Assembly: GCF_029168945.1 (NCBI RefSeq)
Contig: NC_083602.1
Location: 32,227,323 to 32,291,322, forward strand
Origin: Cannabis sativa
Lineage: Eukaryota; Streptophyta; Magnoliopsida; Rosales; Cannabaceae
Reading direction: 5' to 3'
Length of the DNA stretch: 64,000 nt
Shown here piece by piece: positions 57,559 to 64,000 of this stretch. The notes under the pieces were generated by a model, which was not told the DNA's origin, did no database searches, and saw nothing but the letters and a program-made list of their open reading frames with translations. A program made the translations under genes and the position numbers. The stretch's first letter is position 1, and each line of letters opens with the position of its first letter.

Positions 57559-58445
57559 CTTATTCTATTTCAAAGAACTACAGAGCTGTTTTCTCCTTCT
57601 CTAAGCTCCAAAGGCTAAAACTGCAGCATACCATTTTGTTAAAAAAGAACGAAGAAAAGCACAAATAGTGGGAGGTATGGTATAAAAGTCAAAGTCAAAG
57701 GCTCAGTATCCAGTATCTGATAAAAGGAACTACTTGATATAATAAACTTGTCAAAATCAATAAAGCTCAAAAAGAAATTTAGGAGGATTTGAAAACTAAA
57801 ACATAAGAGACAATCTAATGATTTAGATCGAACATGCTTCAACTTAAAAGTAGATGAACAATCAATTTATGGAAACAATAAAAAGTCATACTCAGTTGTG
57901 GAACTTCCAAATCCTTGCAAATCTGATCTGAAGTAAAGTAACTCAGAACCAACAACAAAGAAAAGAGATTATGAGACTAAGTTCATCATGAATATCTCTT
58001 TATATGCAAAGTTCATCATGATATAAATAACACCTAATTGTTGGTTTCATAGTTTTTCTCTACTATATACATATTTTATTTTGTTTGTGACTAAAGTTGC
58101 AGCTTAATTGTACTTTATGTTTGAGTGTTGACTCAGGCTCCTTTGATATACTCAGAGTTGAGTGAGTCTATACATTAAGTTTTAACGGTAGTTCTTTATC
58201 TTAATGATTTTAGGTAAGTGGCATTACATGGAAAGCAAGATTGTACTTTTCTCCATGCTTGGGGACCACATTTGGATCCAATATTTTCTTTGTTAAATCT
58301 TATGGTCATCTTCTGCATTGTGGTTGGTATTTGGTACATGAATCTATAGATAATCAAATCTTTGGGATAATCTTTTTTAATCCAATCAACATAATAAACA
58401 AGTACAAAACAAAAAGAGCAGAGACCAATTCAATACATTACAACA

Positions 58446-58476
<31 letters not shown>

Positions 58477-58762
58477 GAAGTAGACCTCAACTTAAATGCA
58501 ATTTCTTTCCTTCTTATGTAATGCTTATTGATTTCTTTGTTTTAAAGTTTGCTTTGATCTCAGCCAAATTTTCAAGCTGTTTTATGGTTTTATGCAATGG
58601 ATTTTGAAAGTGTTATTCTGTACTTGCATTCATACATTTAGTGAGATAAAAATCTTTAAAACTGGTTACTCATTAGTATTTTCATGTCCTTAATCCTCCA
58701 AATCAGAATAACGCTTCTCAAGAGCCTTTGTTTTCACGTGTTGTGTAGGATGCAATATAAGA
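57559..58762. other. Shared spacer: copy 2 upstream region and U1 gene 2 upstream region
   Basis: 57559-57900 resembles the 5' flank of copy 1 and is probably leader and promoter of copy 2. An (AT)n microsatellite is at about 58449-58471. No gene was seen. Confidence 0.5.
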
Positions 58763-58814
58763 GTCCCACATTGGAAAAGTATAGAAATTGGTTGAAGAAT
58801 TGGATGTATAGATA
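58763..58814 (+). promoter_or_regulatory. USE and TATA promoter of U1 gene 2
   Basis: USE GTCCCACATTG at 58763-58773 (one change from GTCCCACATCG) and TGTATAGATA at 58805-58814, about 32 bases apart: the Pol II snRNA arrangement. Confidence 0.85.
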
Positions 58815-58837
58815 GGAAAGATGGGAAACTGAATAAC

Positions 58838-58996
58838 ATACTTACCTGGACGGGGTTAATGGGTGATCAAGAAGGCCCATAGCCTGAGCTGGTGACCTCC
58901 ATTGCACTTAGGAGGGGTGCCTGCTTATGGTCTCCCCAAGTGGGAGAGCCAACGTCATAATTTGTGTCAGCGGGGGCCTGCGTTCGCGCGGCCCCT
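58838..58996 (+). ncRNA. U1: U1 snRNA gene 2 (consensus 5' end)
   Basis: 159 bases starting with the exact consensus ATACTTACCTG. Stem-loop 1 (ATGGG/CCCAT around GATCAAGAAGG), the U1A loop ATTGCAC, stem-loop 3 (CTCCCC/GGGAGA), Sm site AATTTGTG and the UUCG-capped 3' hairpin are all present. It has the most standard sequence of the four and is likely to make a normal U1 RNA. It lies about 220 bases beyond the 3' end of cysteine synthase copy 3, mirroring gene 1 and copy 2. CAATTCAGTTTCAA just downstream loosely fits the snRNA 3'-end signal. Confidence 0.97.
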
Positions 58997-59216
58997 CTCC
59001 AATTCAGTTTCAATATTCTTGTGTTTAATTTGTAGTCTTAGTTAATGAATTTTAACGGTGAAATCAAAATTGTTTAATTGTGCGGGCTGTTTCTTTCGTA
59101 CAGGATTTATTTCTCAAAGTAAAATACTACAAAAATAGTCAATTTGATGCGATTGCCAAAACAACTGAATTTAAAATCTTCAGTAAAAGGTCCTAACGAA
59201 AAAAAAAAAATAAACT

Positions 59217-61358
<2,142 letters not shown>

Positions 61359-62618
61359 GTTATTTTATTTCAAACAACCACAAATTGTTTTCTTCAAAGG
61401 CCAAAGTTGCCGAGGACCATTTTGAAAACAAAGGTATAATTAGTTAAAAGGGACGAATAGAAAAAATTCAAAGGCTCAATACCTGTAAAATTACAGGAAA
61501 AAACAAAAACCACATATTCTGTATAAGGTAGAATGACAAAATCACCCAATATGTGAAACAGACCATGAAATATATTCAATAATCAGTACCAGAAACTGAA
61601 ATAACAATTTGGTCAAAACCAACTAACTCAAACATTAGTGTTTGCAGAGTGCCTCAAACCAACAAGGCACAAGCAATCTAAGTACTACATCTTCCTTTAA
61701 CCTGTTTTAAGGCTGAACACCGGTCACTGCAGTCTGCGGGTATTGTTGTGTTGTGTGATACTCATTATTTCGCTCACAGTCCCAAGTCTATGTTCTTGTA
61801 GTAATTCCTTTTTAGTGTTTTGTGATAAATGATACTTTTTTCACTTTGATTGGAAGTTTTTTTGTTTTGTTTTTTTTTTATCTATGCTTGGTCCCACATA
61901 TATTTGGGTCTATTTTTTTATCACAATCGATGGTCGTGTTTTATGTGTTTGTCTTGTTCTACAGTATACAGGAATCTATGCGTTGTTGTAGCATTGGGAC
62001 AATTCTTTTCTTAATCCGATCAACATAATCAAGTAAAAAACTAACCAATTAATTTAAATTATCTACAACTCCATGGATAACTCTAGTCCTTGATTTAAAT
62101 AATGCTCTTTTTCAATTATAAATCTTGAAGATATTTGCTTGTCCTTAATTACTTGTTACGGCTCATCCATCCCCAGATGTAAAACACTTTGTTTTGCAAA
62201 AGTGTTTCCAAAAACAAATTATAGTTGGGTTACCTTGCTAGCAGTACAACAACTATTATTTGCTGCATAAAATAAAATTTCGTTGCTAAATGGTCTTTTG
62301 CTTTTCGTCTTCTCCATATAACGTTATTATGGTCTCTTTTAATTTAATGAATTGAAACCTTTCTCTAATTGCAGCAGCCGGTTGTAAATTTGAGGTATCA
62401 TATGCTTAAATTTTACTCCTCAAAGACCATTTTTCACTTTGCTACTGAAATTATTTTAAGAAGGAAATCTTAGCAGTTTTCTTTTTCACATGGAGATGAC
62501 AAAGAATAAGTTTCATGAACCCCTTATATAAAGAAAAGTTAATTTCACATTTCTATGAAAAGGAAAGTCTGTAATCTCTAAATCCCTATCGATTATATTT
62601 GTATCATTAAATGGAAGA
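61359..62618. other. Upstream region of copy 3 and spacer to U1 gene 3
   Basis: The first about 250 bases are the likely leader and promoter of cysteine synthase copy 3. The remainder is AT-rich and I see no further gene. Confidence 0.5.
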
Positions 62619-62670
62619 GTCCCACATGGAACACGCATAAGTGAAGGTGGAGGTTAGTAGATGTATAAAT
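62619..62670 (+). promoter_or_regulatory. USE and TATA promoter of U1 gene 3
   Basis: USE GTCCCACATGG at 62619-62629 (one change from consensus) and TGTATAAAT at 62662-62670, about 32-33 bases apart. Confidence 0.8.
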
Positions 62671-62694
62671 TAAACATAAGTAGCTCTGGATTAA

Positions 62695-62853
62695 TTACTT
62701 ACCTGGACGGGGTCAATGGTCGATCAAGAAGGACCATGGCCTGGGCTTGTGTCTTCCATTGCACTTAGGAAGGGTGCTTGTCCATGGTCTCCTCAAGTAG
62801 GAGAACTAACGTCATAATTTGTGGCAGCGGGGGCCTGCGTTCGCGCGGCCCCT
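62695..62853 (+). ncRNA. U1: U1 snRNA gene 3
   Basis: 159 bases. The 5' end is TTACTTACCTG, so position 1 is T but all bases that pair with the 5' splice site are standard. Two helices have changed on both strands: stem-loop 1 is ATGGT/ACCAT (consensus ATGGG/CCCAT) and stem-loop 3 is CTCCT/AGGAG (consensus CTCCC/GGGAG). Such paired changes argue that the RNA was under selection. GATCAAGAAGG, ATTGCAC, AATTTGTG and the UUCG hairpin are kept. Confidence 0.93.
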
Positions 62854-63123
62854 CTCTAAATCTATCTCAATTTTTCTCTTCTACTTTTTTCAATGTTTCT
62901 AAGTTCTTAATGTTATATTTTTGGGAGCTATTTATGATTTTTTTGTTAAGATATTGATGAATTTTTAAAGCTTATTCCTATCTGTATAATAAACGTATGT
63001 TAAGTTTGTTTTCTATTGCTACCCATTTTATCTCATTCATGAAATCTTTATTAACACCCAAATTCCAAAATATATTTATATATATATAGTAATTTGAACA
63101 ATTTGGATAACATGTACTATATA
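62854..63123. other. Spacer between U1 genes 3 and 4
   Basis: AT-rich, with no gene seen. It should hold the 3'-end signal of gene 3, which I cannot identify with confidence. Confidence 0.4.
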
Positions 63124-63174
63124 GTCCCACATCAGGAAAGAATAAAAGAAGGGGTCAGGAGTGACTAATAAAAC
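63124..63174 (+). promoter_or_regulatory. USE and TATA promoter of U1 gene 4
   Basis: USE GTCCCACATCA at 63124-63134 and the TATA-like CTAATAAAAC at 63165-63174, about 31 bases apart. The TATA box is weaker than in the other three genes. The RNA start predicted from its position agrees with 63199. Confidence 0.75.
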
Positions 63175-63198
63175 AAGAATAAGTAGAAATAAAAAAAC

Positions 63199-63355
63199 TT
63201 ACATACCTGGACGGGGTCTATGGGTGATCAAGAAGGCCCATGGCCTAGGTAGGTGGCTTCCATTGCACTTTGGAGGTGCACTTGCCTAACATCTCCCATT
63301 CGAGGAGATTGTACGTCGTAATTTGTGGTAGTGGGGGCTGTGTACGCGCGGCCCC
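63199..63355 (+). ncRNA. U1: U1 snRNA variant (gene 4) with altered 5' recognition sequence
   Basis: 157 bases. The 5' end reads TTACATACCTG against consensus ATACTTACCTG: position 1 A to T and position 5 T to A. Stem-loop 1 is fully standard. Stem-loop 2 and its basal stem have diverged but still pair (AGGTAGGTG with CACTTGCCT, nine pairs counting G-U) and keep the U1A loop ATTGCAC. Stem-loop 3 is rewritten (ATCTCC/GGAGAT). The Sm site AATTTGTGG is intact. The 3' hairpin is GGGGC-TGTG-TACG-CGCG-GCCCC, with one UNCG loop (UUCG) replaced by another (UACG). All structural parts survive although the sequence has moved, so this looks like a diverged functional U1 rather than a decaying pseudogene. 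Expression is unproven. Confidence 0.88.
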
Positions 63356-63873
63356 TCTCTAAATTAATTTCCAATTTTTCTACATTTATGTGTTTTTTAT
63401 TGTGGCAATTTGCTTATTATGTATATTGAAAGTACCCCATTTTTCTACTGTTTATTATATTTTATATATATTTTTTCAATTGTGGTAATTAGATTATGTA
63501 TATTGAAAGAAAGTACATGTTTGCACAAAAGTGAAAATGTATAATTCAACACTAAAATTAAGCCCTCCGAAAAAAAACACTAAAATTTAAGTTATCATAT
63601 ATATTATATTAATATAATCAATGTAGATAAGAGAAGAACTAAGATCTATGGTGCCTCATAATGCAATAAACTAATCTAATTGTGACACATCAATTAATTT
63701 AAGTATTTTAAGAAAAGAAAAAATTATCTACATAATTAATGTAATCTACAAAAATAGTTAGTTGAGTTGACACACTTAGATTGATTTAATATTATGTCAC
63801 ATCAATGTTTAACAAATTATCTTAATTCATAAGAGAAATTGCCAGGATTGCACAACTTACTCGGTATTTAAGC
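63356..63873. other. AT-rich spacer after the U1 array
   Basis: No coding or RNA gene seen. Confidence 0.5.
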
Positions 63874-64000
63874 TGTGCAATCCCACATCGCCTGGGGAAG
63901 GTCAAGCGGGATGATTCTGAGACTGTGTAGGTATGTGACTACATAATTGAAGAGGGCTTAAATGGATTGATTGGTACTACCTATATCAACAAGGTGCATC
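63874..64000 (+). mobile_element. Probable start of a Cassandra-type TRIM LTR
   Basis: The stretch begins TGTGCAATCCCACATCGCC and continues with GC-rich phrases to CAACAAGGTGCATC at the window end. Cassandra TRIM elements, as I remember them, start with a similar TGTAACATCCCACATCG phrase and carry a 5S-rRNA-like Pol III promoter further inside. That part would lie beyond base 64000. The TCCCACATCG inside is identical to the snRNA USE core, but no TATA box follows at snRNA spacing. Confidence 0.5.

Noticed and set aside
63199..63355. U1 gene 4 as a plain pseudogene with a 4-base 5' insertion
   Set aside because: At first the 5' end looked like ACTTAC plus an inserted AT. Counting back 11 bases from the conserved ACCTG gives a simple two-substitution alignment, and all stems and protein sites are kept.
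63881..63990. A fifth snRNA gene driven by TCCCACATCG at 63881
   Set aside because: There is no TATA box about 32 bases downstream and no snRNA sequence follows; the context fits a repeat LTR better.

Overview
This is plant nuclear DNA, almost certainly from a eudicot. The evidence is intron-rich genes with AT-rich introns, a dense nest of plant transposons (Copia, Ty3/gypsy, L1-type LINEs, CACTA, hAT and other MITEs), plant snRNA promoters (USE motif plus TATA box) and plant-type protein families. I cannot fix the species. Roughly two thirds of the window is mobile DNA or its remains.

Layout. (1) 1-1178: 5' end of an LTR retrotransposon on the minus strand, running off the window edge. (2) 1688-9845 (-): the first seven coding exons of a MON2-like trafficking gene; its third intron is about 5.3 kb and holds a wrecked Copia element with LINE debris. 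(3) 10524-17089 (-): a nearly full-length but dead LINE flanked by an imperfect 13-14 bp target duplication and carrying a hAT-type MITE. (4) 17517-22460 (+): a decayed NDUFAF7-like gene split by a 2,971 bp gypsy derivative with a perfect 5 bp target duplication. (5) 23811-29718: an LTR-retrotransposon remnant with a nested CACTA element (24332-26851) that carries captured gene pieces. (6) 31280-32003: two LINE tails. (7) 33246-35600 (-): intact cysteine synthase-like gene 1, with a very young Copia element (35997-41049, indistinguishable LTRs) just upstream. (8) 41.8-45.1 kb: an AT-rich segmental duplication with MITEs present in only one copy. (9) 46989-53103: a solo LTR containing an oppositely oriented solo LTR of the same family, which contains a 5'-truncated LINE; every insertion has a target duplication. 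(10) 54.8-63.4 kb: four U1 snRNA genes (+) interleaved with two more intact cysteine synthase-like genes (-). (11) 63874-64000: probable start of a Cassandra-type TRIM LTR.

The functional core is the 3' third. Three paralogous O-acetylserine (thiol) lyase-like genes share one 10-exon structure of 323 codons, including an unusual GC donor at intron 2. Between and beside two of them lie four U1 snRNA genes, each with its own USE/TATA promoter. Two repeats of about 3.9 kb, each with one U1 gene and one cysteine synthase gene, suggest that the two loci were amplified together. The last U1 copy (63199-63355) keeps U1 secondary structure and protein-binding loops but has a U-to-A change at position 5, inside the sequence that pairs with 5' splice sites. 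It is predicted to pair perfectly with CAG|GUAUGU instead of CAG|GUAAGU. I regard it as the most interesting object in the window.
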